A stretch of DNA of 64,000 nucleotides from Gemmatimonadaceae bacterium (GTDB lineage Bacteria > Gemmatimonadota > Gemmatimonadetes > Gemmatimonadales > Gemmatimonadaceae). The DNA lies in the NCBI GenBank assembly GCA_025358925.1, contig JANYHT010000016.1:1-64000 (forward strand), written 5' to 3'. The translations under genes and the position numbers were made by a program. Of the stretch, positions 52,321 to 61,672 are shown in pieces. Below the pieces are notes generated by a model that saw nothing but the letters and a program-made list of their open reading frames with translations, made no database searches and was not told where the DNA came from. The first letter of the stretch is position 1; each line of letters begins with the position of its first letter.

Positions 52321-54052
52321 CTTTATCGCGCGGGTCTGCGGCGCCGATACGTTGTCCGCTTTTCGCGTCGACGAAAATCGAGTGTGCCGTGCCTTGTTGT
52401 CCGCCGACTCGCACGTCGTGTCCCATCGCTCGCAAGGCGGCAATTGTCGCGGGCGGCAGGCCGTTGCGTTCGACCGTGAGTACGTCAGGCAACCATTGAT
52501 GATGAAAGCGCGGCGCGTTCACGGCATGCTGAATGCTCATATGAAAGTCAATGAGATTCAGTACGACTTGCAAGACCGTATTGATGATGGTGCGGCCACC
52601 GGGGCTGCCTACGACGGCAACCAACTTCCCGTCGCGCGCGATGATGCTCGGCGTCATGCTCGAGAGCATGCGCTTACCGGGCTGCGCGATGTTCGGCGTC
52701 GTGCCAATCAGACCGGTGCTGTCGGTGAGGCCAGGCTTCCCGTTGAAGTCACCCATCTGATTGTTGAGCAGAAATCCCGCTCCGCCGACAACCGCCGCGA
52801 GCCCATACCCTGCCTCAAGCGTGTACGTCACGGAAACGGCCATACCGCTCGCATCTACCACGGAGAAATGCGTCGTCTCCAGACTTTCGTGATCGTCGGC
52901 AATTTGTGCTGGCGCGGACGGCGTTGCACGATCCAACGACATCGTTTTGCGCAGTGTTGCTGCGTAAGATTTACTCGTGAGTCGATCTATTGGCGCGGTC
53001 GTGAATGCAGGGTCGCCAAGGAAACGCGCGCGATCAAGAAATGCTCGCCGCATCGCTTCCGTCACGAGATGCACGTACTGCGGCGAGTTGTGACCGGTCG
53101 CTTTGAGATCAAAGCCCTCAAGGATATTCAGCATTTCGACCATGGCCACTCCACCGGAACTCGGCGGTGGCATGGAGACGACGTCGTAGCCGCGATAGGT
53201 ACCGCGAACCGCCGGGCGCTCCTTCGCCTCGTAACGCGCGAGATCATTTTCGGTCATCACTCCACCACCGCGCTGCATTTCAGTCGCAATCAGACGAGCC
53301 GTTTCACCGCGATAAAATCCGTTGCGCCCGTCGTCGCGAATGCGTCCCAACGTTTGTGCGAGATCTGGCTGTCGAAAGTGTTCGCCCGGTGCGTATGGCG
53401 CACCATTTTTGGAATATGCCGCGGTACTGGCAGGATACGCACGCATTCGCAGGAGAGCTCCGGAGAGCGATGCCGCCATGCCAGCGGGCACATCGAATCC
53501 GTCGGCGGCCAGTCGCGTTGCGGGATCCACAAGTTGTTTCCACGACAACTTTCCGTATTTCTCATGCGCGAGCGCAAATCCAGCCACCGTACCCGGAACG
53601 CCAACCGCCAAGTGGCTGCGATGATGACGCGTCGCCGAATACGCGCCTGTCGAGTCCGTGAACATTTCCGGCGTCGCCGCCTGCGGCGCCGTCTCGCGAA
53701 AGTCGATGGTGGTTGCGCGTCCATCGGGCATGCGGATAACCATGAAGCCGCCACCACCAATGTTGCCGGCCGTAGGGTACGTCACGGCGAGTGCAAATCC
53801 GGTGGCGATGGCCGCATCGACGGCATTGCCGCCAGCCGCGAGCACATCGCGTCCAGCGGTACTGGCAATCATGCTTGCGGATACAACCATGCCGTGCGCG
53901 GCCGACATACCGACCTTCGCAGGCACCGCATCGCTCGAAACGGAAACCGCTGGCGTCGCTTTGGGAGTCGCGCACGCACCCACGGCGAGTACCGCCGCGG
54001 ACAACGCGCGAACGAACAACGGGATTGCACGGGGAAGCGTACGCGTCGACAT
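52298..54052 (-). CDS. ggt: Gamma-glutamyltransferase (lipoprotein form)
   Basis: An N-terminal nucleophile enzyme that autocleaves and then hydrolyses or transfers the gamma-glutamyl group of glutathione and related peptides. From ATG 54052 it has 584 residues, with a signal peptide ending in the lipobox-like AVGAC, so it is probably anchored facing the periplasm or surface. MVVSASMIASTAGRDVLAAG and GNAVDAAIA are typical of the large subunit. The cleavage/nucleophile threonine is Thr393 in ETTHFSVVD, followed by SVTYTLEAGYG, NNQMGDF, and SSMTPSI and GSPGGRTIINTVLQVV in the small subunit. It looks catalytically complete. Confidence 0.94.
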   Translation of the reverse strand: MSTRTLPRAIPLFVRALSAAVLAVGACATPKATPAVSVSSDAVPAKVGMSAAHGMVVSASMIASTAGRDVLAAGGNAVDAAIATGFALAVTYPTAGNIGGGGFMVIRMPDGRATTIDFRETAPQAATPEMFTDSTGAYSATRHHRSHLAVGVPGTVAGFALAHEKYGKLSWKQLVDPATRLAADGFDVPAGMAASLSGALLRMRAYPASTAAYSKNGAPYAPGEHFRQPDLAQTLGRIRDDGRNGFYRGETARLIATEMQRGGGVMTENDLARYEAKERPAVRGTYRGYDVVSMPPPSSGGVAMVEMLNILEGFDLKATGHNSPQYVHLVTEAMRRAFLDRARFLGDPAFTTAPIDRLTSKSYAATLRKTMSLDRATPSAPAQIADDHESLETTHFSVVDASGMAVSVTYTLEAGYGLAAVVGGAGFLLNNQMGDFNGKPGLTDSTGLIGTTPNIAQPGKRMLSSMTPSIIARDGKLVAVVGSPGGRTIINTVLQVVLNLIDFHMSIQHAVNAPRFHHQWLPDVLTVERNGLPPATIAALRAMGHDVRVGGQQGTAHSIFVDAKSGQRIGAADPRDKDAGAVGY

Positions 54053-54219
54053 GGAGATAGCGAAAAAGAGGCGGGCAAACCGGTGGCGTATATACTCTTT
54101 CAATTGTGGCCCGCCGCGCTGCAGTACGCTACCTGACTGGCGCCCAGCGTGTGCGTTGCCCACTTTCGACTCCATCCTATGGCGCTGTCGCGCCTTTCCT
54201 CACTGCCAAGCTTCCTGCG

Positions 54220-55449
54220 ATGCGTTCTCCCTCCGTTCGTTTTGCCCTCGGTGCATTGCTCGCCTGTCTCGGCACGTCCGCGCTCGCGCAAACGCCCGCA
54301 CCTGTTACAGCTGACAGCCCAGACGTCATTCGTGCGATGGTCGCGCGATTGGATTTCGACAAGTACAAGGCGACCGTGAAAGGGCTAACCCAGTTCGGGG
54401 ATCGACGACAGGGGACCGATCGCAATCGTGCGGCCATCGACTGGATTGAGGCGCAGCTGAAGAGTTACGGATGTACGAATACGGAACGCGTGACGTACGA
54501 CTTTCAACCGCCAACACCAGTCGCGCGACCGGCAGGAGCGGCCCCATTAGCGGGTGCCGCGCAACCGAATCGCATCCGCACTGAATCGGGTGGCGGTCGC
54601 TCGCGCGGCATTCGGTCACGCACCGGAGTGAACAGCGACTCCTTGCTGCAACCCGACGCAAAACTGCGCGCGCTTAACGCGCAACCGAGTGCACCGGGAC
54701 AGCGGCAAGAAGTGTTCTGCACAAAAATTGGCAGTGCGCATCCCGAAGAGATGTACATCGTGGGCGCGCACATGGACGGCATTGGTTGGGGCGAAGCGGC
54801 CAACGATGACGGTTCCGGCACGGCGCTCGTGATGGAACTCGCGCGCGTCTTCAGCAGCCCAGATATCAAAACGGATCGGTCGATTCGTTTCGCGCTGTGG
54901 AACAACGAAGAGTCGGGTTTGAACGGTGCGAAGGCGTACGTCGATCAGCGGGTGTCGCTGCAAGGCCAAGAGTTACCTGCGGGCTCTGGCAAATATCCCG
55001 AACCCAAATGGCTCGGCATGATTCAACACGACATGATGATGTTTGATCATGGTATGCCTCGCGCAGACGGAACACTGGCTGCAGAGCAGCGGCCGGAAGC
55101 CGACGTGAATATTGAGTTTCAATCGACGTCGAAATTTGCAGCGCAAGCGCAGTCACTCGCATGGATACTACATGGCGCCAACGAAAAATTCGCCACGGAT
55201 TATCCCGCCTCAGTCGGCAACCACATGACCAATACCGACTCCGGTCCGTTCATGGATCTTGTCGCCGCAATCAGTCTGCGTGAGAACGAACGCGGTGTGC
55301 AGATCGGTAGTGGGTGGGATCCGCACTGGCATCAACCGACCGATTTATTTTCCACGTTTACGGACAAAGATTTTCGACTCGGGCTCAACGCAGCGCAGAC
55401 GACGTTCGGTGCGCTGGCTACGCTCACGGGAGCGAAGTTGGTGAAGTAG
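54220..55449 (+). CDS. Secreted M28 family metallopeptidase
   Basis: A 409-residue exported di-zinc peptidase of the M28 family. The signal peptide (residues 1-24, RFALGALLACLGTSALAQ) leads into a catalytic domain with VGAHMDGIGWGEAANDDGSG (first His and Asp ligands), FALWNNEESGLNGAKAYV (Glu pair), MIQHDMMMFD and a C-terminal SGWDPHWHQPTD, whose histidine closes the metal site. Shorter than the other M28 protein in this window, with no PA insert. The ATG at 54220 is chosen for the signal peptide; the frame is open to 54106 upstream. Likely role is peptide scavenging outside the cytoplasm. Confidence 0.9.
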   Translation: MRSPSVRFALGALLACLGTSALAQTPAPVTADSPDVIRAMVARLDFDKYKATVKGLTQFGDRRQGTDRNRAAIDWIEAQLKSYGCTNTERVTYDFQPPTPVARPAGAAPLAGAAQPNRIRTESGGGRSRGIRSRTGVNSDSLLQPDAKLRALNAQPSAPGQRQEVFCTKIGSAHPEEMYIVGAHMDGIGWGEAANDDGSGTALVMELARVFSSPDIKTDRSIRFALWNNEESGLNGAKAYVDQRVSLQGQELPAGSGKYPEPKWLGMIQHDMMMFDHGMPRADGTLAAEQRPEADVNIEFQSTSKFAAQAQSLAWILHGANEKFATDYPASVGNHMTNTDSGPFMDLVAAISLRENERGVQIGSGWDPHWHQPTDLFSTFTDKDFRLGLNAAQTTFGALATLTGAKLVK

Positions 55450-55460
55450 GCGCCACGCAG

Positions 55461-56297
55461 TTATGCGCTGACTGTGGTGTCGGCATTGCCCATCCCATCA
55501 CCAACCGCATTGCACGCCAACACCGTGAGAAATATCATGAGGCCTGGGACGATGGCCAGCCAAGGTTCGCTGGTCATCGTTGTTTGTGCCTGATAGAGCA
55601 TATTGCCCCAGCTTGCGGTTGGCGGTTGCACGCCCACGCCAAAAAAACTCAACGCACTTTCGAGTAGGATGCCGCGTCCAATGGCAAGCGTTGAGGCGAC
55701 TGATACTGCTGGAATTACACCCGGCAAGACGTGTCGCCAGACCACACGCAATGGTGTCGCTCCAGCGGCGCGCGCAGCCGCAACAAAATCTCTCGCGGCC
55801 AACGACATCACCTCCGTGCGCACGATACGCGCTGTCTCCATCCATCCTGCGGCCCCAACAAGCACGATCAAGAGCGGTACGCTCGGCTGCAACACGGCGG
55901 CGCTAATCATCAAGAGCGGCAAGCGTGGTATGGAGAGCATCGCGTCGGTAATTCGCATCAGCAGATCATCTACCCATCCTCGCGCGTAACCGGCAACGGC
56001 GCCGACCGTAGCGCCGAGGACGACGCTCACGAGCGCGGAGAGTAGGCCGATGGACAAAGACACCCGCGCACCGAATAGCACGCGCGTGAGCACATCGCGA
56101 CCTAACTCGTCGGTGCCAACCCAATGATGTAACGACGGTACACCACGACGATTCGCGAGATCAATCGCGTCGACCGTAAAGGGCGCGATGAGCGGAGCAG
56201 TGGCGGCGAGAACGACCAAGAGACCGAGGAGCGCACCCGCAACGACAGAAGCACGTTGACCTTTCGTGCGACTGAGCGATGCAAGCGCGGAGCTCAC
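55461..56297 (-). CDS. ABC transporter permease, DppC/OppC type
   Basis: Inner-membrane permease of a peptide/nickel-type ABC importer, 278 residues from GTG 56297 (GTGA overlap with the dppB-type stop). It has the family motifs HWVGTDELGRDVLTRVLFGAR near the N-terminus, the ATPase-docking loop REF/AARAAGATPLRVVWRHVLP and GILLESALSFFGVGVQPP. About six membrane segments. It is the last gene of the run; no ATPase gene (DppD/DppF type) follows, as the next gene downstream lies on the other strand. Confidence 0.93.
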   Translation of the reverse strand: MSSALASLSRTKGQRASVVAGALLGLLVVLAATAPLIAPFTVDAIDLANRRGVPSLHHWVGTDELGRDVLTRVLFGARVSLSIGLLSALVSVVLGATVGAVAGYARGWVDDLLMRITDAMLSIPRLPLLMISAAVLQPSVPLLIVLVGAAGWMETARIVRTEVMSLAARDFVAAARAAGATPLRVVWRHVLPGVIPAVSVASTLAIGRGILLESALSFFGVGVQPPTASWGNMLYQAQTTMTSEPWLAIVPGLMIFLTVLACNAVGDGMGNADTTVSA

Positions 56298-57241
56298 GGT
56301 GTATCGCGTGTGCGCGGGTCGATGGCGTGTATCGCGATGTCCGCGACGAGATTCAACGCCATGACGGTCACCGATCCGCACATCAAGAACGCCATGAGCA
56401 CAGTGTAGTCACGCTTTACCAGCGACTCGGTGAACAAGCTGCCGACACCGGGCCACGCGAAAATACTTTCAGTAACCACAGCACCCGAGGCCATGATAGA
56501 GGCATCGAGCAAAACCACCGTGACGAATGTCGGCAGTGCATTGGGTAGTGCGTGACGCAATAACAGGGCGCGTGCGCGAACGCCGCGTGCACGCGCCGCG
56601 CCAACGAACGGTTGCGCAAGCATTTCACGCATGGCACGCCGCAAGTAGCGTGACCAGGATGCCGCAAACACCGCCGCGAGAACAGTGATGGGCAGCACGA
56701 GGTGTGCGACGCGGTCTCCGATATCTCCACGATCAAACGAGGCGCGACCGGACGACGGTAACCAGCCCAGCCAGCCGGCAAAGCAAAGCTGCAGAACCAA
56801 CCCGAACCAGAACACCGGCAACGAGATCCCAGCGACGGCGAGCAGCGTCGTTGCACGATCAAATCGACGATGCGCCCCCGCGAGTACTCCAACACACAAC
56901 GCCACGAGCAGCGCGGCGATACTCGAGAGGCCGACGAGTTCAATCGTCGCCGGCACACGTTCGACGATGCGGAGAAACACGGGCCGGCCATCGGCAAAGC
57001 TGTACCCCCAATCTCCACGCACAAACGCCCACAGCCACGCGAGGTATTGCGCGCTCAGCGAACGGTCGAGTCCCATCGCGCGTCGCAGTCGTGCGATATC
57101 TTCCGGGCGTACATTGGGATTCTCGAGATACGTCGCTACCGGTCCACCCGGCGCTGCATGAATGAGCGCGAAGACCAGCAGTGAGATTACGAACAGCAGC
57201 GGCACACTTTGCAACAGTCGCCGCGCGATCAGTCGTGTCAC
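56294..57241 (-). CDS. ABC transporter permease, DppB/OppB type
   Basis: Partner permease of the peptide-type importer, 315 residues from GTG 57241, which overlaps the stop of the binding-protein gene as GTGA. Typical DppB features: LLFVISLLVFALIHAAPGGPV near the N-terminus, RRAMGLDRSLSAQYLAWL, the docking loop GAARARGVRARALLLRHALP and the end region GSVTVMALNLVADIAIHAID with DPR. Six membrane segments are visible. An alternative start at 57274 would extend the overlap. Confidence 0.93.
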   Translation of the reverse strand: MTRLIARRLLQSVPLLFVISLLVFALIHAAPGGPVATYLENPNVRPEDIARLRRAMGLDRSLSAQYLAWLWAFVRGDWGYSFADGRPVFLRIVERVPATIELVGLSSIAALLVALCVGVLAGAHRRFDRATTLLAVAGISLPVFWFGLVLQLCFAGWLGWLPSSGRASFDRGDIGDRVAHLVLPITVLAAVFAASWSRYLRRAMREMLAQPFVGAARARGVRARALLLRHALPNALPTFVTVVLLDASIMASGAVVTESIFAWPGVGSLFTESLVKRDYTVLMAFLMCGSVTVMALNLVADIAIHAIDPRTRDTP

Positions 57242-58845
57242 GGCGGCGACAACTCCCACGCGTACACATTCCAAAACGGCCCAGCATTGGTGGGGTTTCC
57301 GGTAAAATTCCGCAGCCGTACCGGGACGGCGTCAATCTTCGAGGTGTTGTACAGCGGCAGTTCAGGCACTAGATCCGCGACTCGGCGTTGCGCGGTGCGG
57401 AGCAGCGCATTCCGCGCTGGAATGTCAACGGTGCGATCTGACGCATACAGCAATGCTGTCAGTGTATCGTCGGTGAAGAAATTAATATTGCGTCCGGCTG
57501 GCGGCGTACGATCAGCAGCGAAGAAGAGCGTAATTTCGGGGTCTGCACCTTGCTGCCACCAGTGGAGCATCCCGTCAAAGTCACCTGCGAACCACAGCCC
57601 ACTAATCGACGTACCGTCAACAAGGCGGACGTTGGCTTCTACGCCTACGTCACGCCACTGACGCTGCAGCGTTTGTGACACGGTCTCACGAATGGCAAAC
57701 CCCGCCTGCGTAATCAGTGTGAAAGACAATCGATGCCCATCCTTTGTTCGCACTCCGTCGGCACCGACTGTCCATCCAGCATCATCAAGCAACCTCCGCG
57801 ATTTGACCGGATCGAATGCGTACGTGGTCACGTTCGGCTCATAGGCGGGCGACAACGGTTGAATTGGACCGTTCACCACTTGCACGAGCCCATCGAGAAT
57901 GGTGCGTACGAGCAGTTCGCGATCAATCGCATGTGCAAGCGCACGACGTACGCGCACATCGGCGAACGGTGGAAAGTGCTTCTCGTTCAGTGACACATGC
58001 TCGTACCCATTTCCGACAACCTGATTCAATCGCACGCTCGGGATTGCACGAAGCTCGCGCACCTTATCCCACGGCACCAACGCGACGAGCTGGACTTCAC
58101 CGGACTTAAGTTGATTAATGCGCGTCGTAGTGTTGGTCAAAAATCGAAACAGAATACGTTTGATTTTCGGAAACTCGGCACCGCGCCAATAGTTGGGCGA
58201 CCGTTCCAGAAGGATGTATTCACCCGTTTTCCATTCAGCGACCTTGTACGGACCAGTGCCGAGCGGTGCGCGATTGTACGCGGTGGCGCGATCAATATTT
58301 TGACCATCCAGTACGTGCTTGGGCAGCGTACCGCGTGCAAACTGCTGCTGATATGGCGCGTACACTTCACGATAGTGCACAACGGCCGTTAGTGAGTCGG
58401 GCGTGTCAACCGACGTGATGCGATCAAAGCCGTCAACGCTTTCTGGTTTCCAATCGCCTTTGTTAATCGCGTCGACCGTGAACTTGACGTCGGCGGAGGT
58501 GTGGGGCACCCCGTCATGCCACCGCACCCCCGGCCGCAGTTTCCACGTGACGTCCATTCCACCATCCGCACGCATCCGAACGCCGCCGTTGGTCGTCGTC
58601 GGAATATCTGCCGCAAGCACCGCCACCACATTCATCTTTTCATCGTTTGTTACCAATCCTTCAACGACGCACGACTCGATGTCTTCAAGAATATGTGTGG
58701 CGTATCGATTCATGGTGTCTGGTTCACGATCGTAGCCCACCGTCAACAAATCGTTCGACGCGCCCGTTTGCTTCACCTCACCGCGACACCCGAGACAGCA
58801 GGCAACAGCGAGCACGCGCGCAGACTTGCGATAGGTGCCAATCAT
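57238..58845 (-). CDS. Peptide-type ABC transporter substrate-binding lipoprotein
   Basis: Solute-binding protein of family 5 (DppA/OppA-like), 535 residues, with a lipobox near the N-terminus (AVACCLGC). Conserved pieces are TWKLRPGVRWHDGVPHTSADVKF, PLGTGPYKVAEWK, ILLERSPNYW and VRVRRALAHAIDRELLVR, matching the family's two-lobed fold. It captures an oligopeptide-like ligand in the periplasm for the two permeases encoded after it. The ATG overlaps the DUF885 stop (ATGA). Ligand cannot be read from sequence. Confidence 0.93.
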   Translation of the reverse strand: MIGTYRKSARVLAVACCLGCRGEVKQTGASNDLLTVGYDREPDTMNRYATHILEDIESCVVEGLVTNDEKMNVVAVLAADIPTTTNGGVRMRADGGMDVTWKLRPGVRWHDGVPHTSADVKFTVDAINKGDWKPESVDGFDRITSVDTPDSLTAVVHYREVYAPYQQQFARGTLPKHVLDGQNIDRATAYNRAPLGTGPYKVAEWKTGEYILLERSPNYWRGAEFPKIKRILFRFLTNTTTRINQLKSGEVQLVALVPWDKVRELRAIPSVRLNQVVGNGYEHVSLNEKHFPPFADVRVRRALAHAIDRELLVRTILDGLVQVVNGPIQPLSPAYEPNVTTYAFDPVKSRRLLDDAGWTVGADGVRTKDGHRLSFTLITQAGFAIRETVSQTLQRQWRDVGVEANVRLVDGTSISGLWFAGDFDGMLHWWQQGADPEITLFFAADRTPPAGRNINFFTDDTLTALLYASDRTVDIPARNALLRTAQRRVADLVPELPLYNTSKIDAVPVRLRNFTGNPTNAGPFWNVYAWELSPP

Positions 58846-60539
58846 GTCTGACTCGATTCCATCATCGCGGCGACGAGTGCAACCGGAATCGCACCTCGCG
58901 ACAGCACGGCGTCATGAAATGTTCGTAGCGAGAAGGCCTTACCGCCGCGCTCCTGCATCCGGGCACGAAGGTCACGAATGCCGCGCGTGCCGAGCCAATA
59001 CATCACGGCTGTACACGGAAACATTGAATTTTTCTGTGCTTCGGCCGTGGCCGTCTCCAGTGGCATCCCAACCTCGGTGACGTAAAACTGAATCGTATCG
59101 AGTAATGAAAATGCACCTGTATGCAACTGTATATCGGCGATCGCGCGCGCCAGCAACCGTACCCGCGTGTGCTGTTCCGACAGGCGTTCCGCATCAGTGA
59201 GCAGTCCAAGTTCTTCCATCAACCCGGTTGCGTAACATGCCCATCCCTCGGCCATCGTGCCACCACAGAACATGCTGATGCGGCTCGCGCAGTCCACCGC
59301 CGCGATCTGACCAAGACGTGAAGTAGATCGATGGTACGCATGCCAATTTTGCACGTGATGACCAATGCCACCGTGATGCACGACATGATTGAGTGTAATA
59401 GCGCTGTGGTTCCATGCCCGCAATCGCCGCTCTCGCTCGTGCGCATCGATTGTATCGTCAATTGGTGTGACGACATACTCGTGTGTTGTGTACACGTCGA
59501 ACGGCGCCGGCGAGCGATAGAAAAGCCAATACAGAAACGGCGCGGAGGCACGGGCCCACATCGGGATCGGTACGAAGCGGATCGGCCACTCGGGCCACAG
59601 TACCGCGTCATGGCGCAGTGCAAGCGCTTCGCAGGCCTTCCAGCGAAGAGAAAACGTTGCTAAGTATTGCTCAGCGCTTGGATGATCTGTGGCCATTGCT
59701 TGCTGCGCTTCGCTAAGGGTCCAATTGCGATGCGCAAGCATCTGTGCGAGCGTTGCTTGCTCCGCCGTCAACTCTCGCGTGGCTTGCACGAGGATATCAG
59801 TCGCGGAATGCGCGCTGAAATGTCCTCGGCGCAGCAAGGTGTCGTACAGGGCAGCGCCGCACGCGAGTGACGCATCTGCAGCGTGCGGTCGTTCCGCTAA
59901 CCAACGCTCGCACGCGGCGAACGCATCGCGTGCACGAGAGGCGGCGACCCGCACTGTCTCAGCACCGTCGACGTCGCACGGCTCCTCGGTAAGCCAGAGT
60001 TCCAGACCCTCGCCAAACAGCAGCACTGCGGCGCGGCACTCTTTGCGCGCGCGTTCAATCCACGGCGCGGGAATCTTCGCATCGAGCGTGGTACGCATCA
60101 CGCGCAAGAAGTCATCGGTTGCCGTTAGTCTTGCCGCTAGCGATGGCATCCGATCATTACGGTTCGCGAACGGGCGAATCATCAACGACACCGCGCCGAA
60201 AATTGCTTCACCGGTCCAAAGGGCCGGATTGCGATCGTGAAAGAAACCACTCTCGAATTCCGCCAAGCGCACGTCGATGTTCGCGCGCGCCAGTTCGGCG
60301 TCCAGCAAGTCGACATCTGCGTTGAGTGCTGCTGCGAACGCCGGAAGCGGTACATGCAAAACTGGATGCGCCGTGGTCAACGCGTGATGCAACGCGCGCA
60401 TCTCCTCGGCTTCTGTGGCGCGCGCGGCACGCGACCAATCGGGCAATTGCGCATCATGCGCATGTATGCCGGTAAAGGTCGCGCTTACCGGATGCCTCCC
60501 GTAGTACTGCGTGAGGAACGCATCGACGAGCGCGCTCAG
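58842..60539 (-). CDS. DUF885 family protein, apparent CTG start, altered HExxxGH motif
   Basis: A 565-residue DUF885-family protein, a group of putative zinc peptidases. Conserved N-terminal sequence (SALVDAFLTQYYGRHPVSAT) lies upstream of the first TTG (60446). No ATG, GTG or TTG exists between the in-frame TAA and that TTG, leaving CTG 60539, which overlaps the oxidoreductase stop as CTGA and has GGAG 8 nt upstream. The metal-site motif, normally HEAxPGH, reads HHGGIGHH (388-395), so the catalytic glutamate is replaced by histidine; GTMAEGWACYA is kept. No signal peptide, so apparently cytosolic. Possibly a modified or non-peptidase member. Confidence 0.85.
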   Translation of the reverse strand: MSALVDAFLTQYYGRHPVSATFTGIHAHDAQLPDWSRAARATEAEEMRALHHALTTAHPVLHVPLPAFAAALNADVDLLDAELARANIDVRLAEFESGFFHDRNPALWTGEAIFGAVSLMIRPFANRNDRMPSLAARLTATDDFLRVMRTTLDAKIPAPWIERARKECRAAVLLFGEGLELWLTEEPCDVDGAETVRVAASRARDAFAACERWLAERPHAADASLACGAALYDTLLRRGHFSAHSATDILVQATRELTAEQATLAQMLAHRNWTLSEAQQAMATDHPSAEQYLATFSLRWKACEALALRHDAVLWPEWPIRFVPIPMWARASAPFLYWLFYRSPAPFDVYTTHEYVVTPIDDTIDAHERERRLRAWNHSAITLNHVVHHGGIGHHVQNWHAYHRSTSRLGQIAAVDCASRISMFCGGTMAEGWACYATGLMEELGLLTDAERLSEQHTRVRLLARAIADIQLHTGAFSLLDTIQFYVTEVGMPLETATAEAQKNSMFPCTAVMYWLGTRGIRDLRARMQERGGKAFSLRTFHDAVLSRGAIPVALVAAMMESSQT

Positions 60540-61672
60540 GACGCGGGCTCCGAAACGAGCGGGATCGATACCCAGCGCCTCTCGCGAAATGAGCGCTCGA
60601 CCGCGTTAATCAATTCCTGCACATGCGCGCCGTCTTCGAAATTACCTTCGTTCTCCGGACCGTCGCTGAGTATTTCCGAAATTAAAGAGCTCACCAAGTT
60701 GGCGTAAAACGACGAACGCCATGACTCGGACTTACTGCCTCCCGGAGGATAAAATCGTGCGGGAATTTCGAGCTCGCGGAATTCGACGTGATCTGCACTG
60801 GCGGCCTTGAGAGACTCGCAGACCCCGTTTTCCTCGACCAATCGACAAATCAACGCACCCTTGCTGCCATAGACGCGCGCCTCAAGCCCCGGATAATTGC
60901 CCACCGTGACAAAACTTGTTTGCACTGAGCCAATTGCACCGTTCTCAAACTCTCCGATAAAAATGTCGCCATCGTCAATGTTCATGCGCATCATTGTTCC
61001 CGTAGCCCGTACAACACGCTCCGGGACAAAGTTTTTCATCGTGCCGACGACCGCCTTGAAGCGACTGCCCATGAACAAGTGCCCGAGATCCATAATCGGC
61101 GCGCCATAGCCTTCTAACGACGACACTTGGATGACCGACTGATCAGCCTCGTGGTCGACTTGTCGCAACGGATTGAGTGGATCGAGAAATTGCGAGTTCT
61201 GTTCGTAACCGTTGTAGATAAATGGCGTGCCGATAAAGCCATCATCGATCAGTTCCTTCATATAGCGCATGGCCGGACTATACCGAAAGGTGAAGCCCAG
61301 CTTCGTCTTCAGCCCCTTCGATTTCGCGAGTGCCGCTGCGCGGAGCGTTTCGGTGTAGTCATACGCAACCGGCTTTTCGCATAACACATGCTTGCCGGCT
61401 TCCAACGCCGCCCAGCTTAGCGCAAAGTGCGTCGCACTCGGTGTACACACGTCGACGAGATGGATATCGGGTCGCGCAATCAGCGCTTCGTGGGAGTCGT
61501 AGACGTCCGGAATACCGAACTCGGTCGCAAACTCCTGTGCACGTGCCAAAAGCGGATCAGCGATGGCGACCAGCTCGCAACGCGGATCGCGCAAGTAACC
61601 CGGTATGTGTGCAAATTTCGCCCACGCGCCAGCGCCCAGTAAGCCCACGCGAACTTTTCCTCGATCAGTCAT
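60536..61672 (-). CDS. Gfo/Idh/MocA family NAD(P)-dependent oxidoreductase
   Basis: A 378-residue dehydrogenase-like enzyme with an N-terminal Rossmann fold (VRVGLLGAGAWAKFAHIPGY) and VDVCTPSATHF, followed by the family marker GKHVLCEKPVA and a C-terminal beta-sheet substrate domain with KLGFTFRYSPAMRYMKEL and EGYGAPIMDLGHLFMGSRF. Typical substrates are sugars or inositols, but none can be named here. The ATG follows the TAG of the preceding DUF885 gene directly (TAGATG), and its own stop overlaps the CTG of the next DUF885 gene. Confidence 0.92.
   Translation of the reverse strand: MTDRGKVRVGLLGAGAWAKFAHIPGYLRDPRCELVAIADPLLARAQEFATEFGIPDVYDSHEALIARPDIHLVDVCTPSATHFALSWAALEAGKHVLCEKPVAYDYTETLRAAALAKSKGLKTKLGFTFRYSPAMRYMKELIDDGFIGTPFIYNGYEQNSQFLDPLNPLRQVDHEADQSVIQVSSLEGYGAPIMDLGHLFMGSRFKAVVGTMKNFVPERVVRATGTMMRMNIDDGDIFIGEFENGAIGSVQTSFVTVGNYPGLEARVYGSKGALICRLVEENGVCESLKAASADHVEFRELEIPARFYPPGGSKSESWRSSFYANLVSSLISEILSDGPENEGNFEDGAHVQELINAVERSFRERRWVSIPLVSEPAS

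Noticed and set aside
52229-54136. Long plus-strand open frame of 635 codons opposite gamma-glutamyltransferase
   Set aside because: The minus strand has the full set of gamma-glutamyltransferase motifs and a signal peptide; the plus frame is rich in Arg/His, has no family motif and reflects high-GC codon shadowing.
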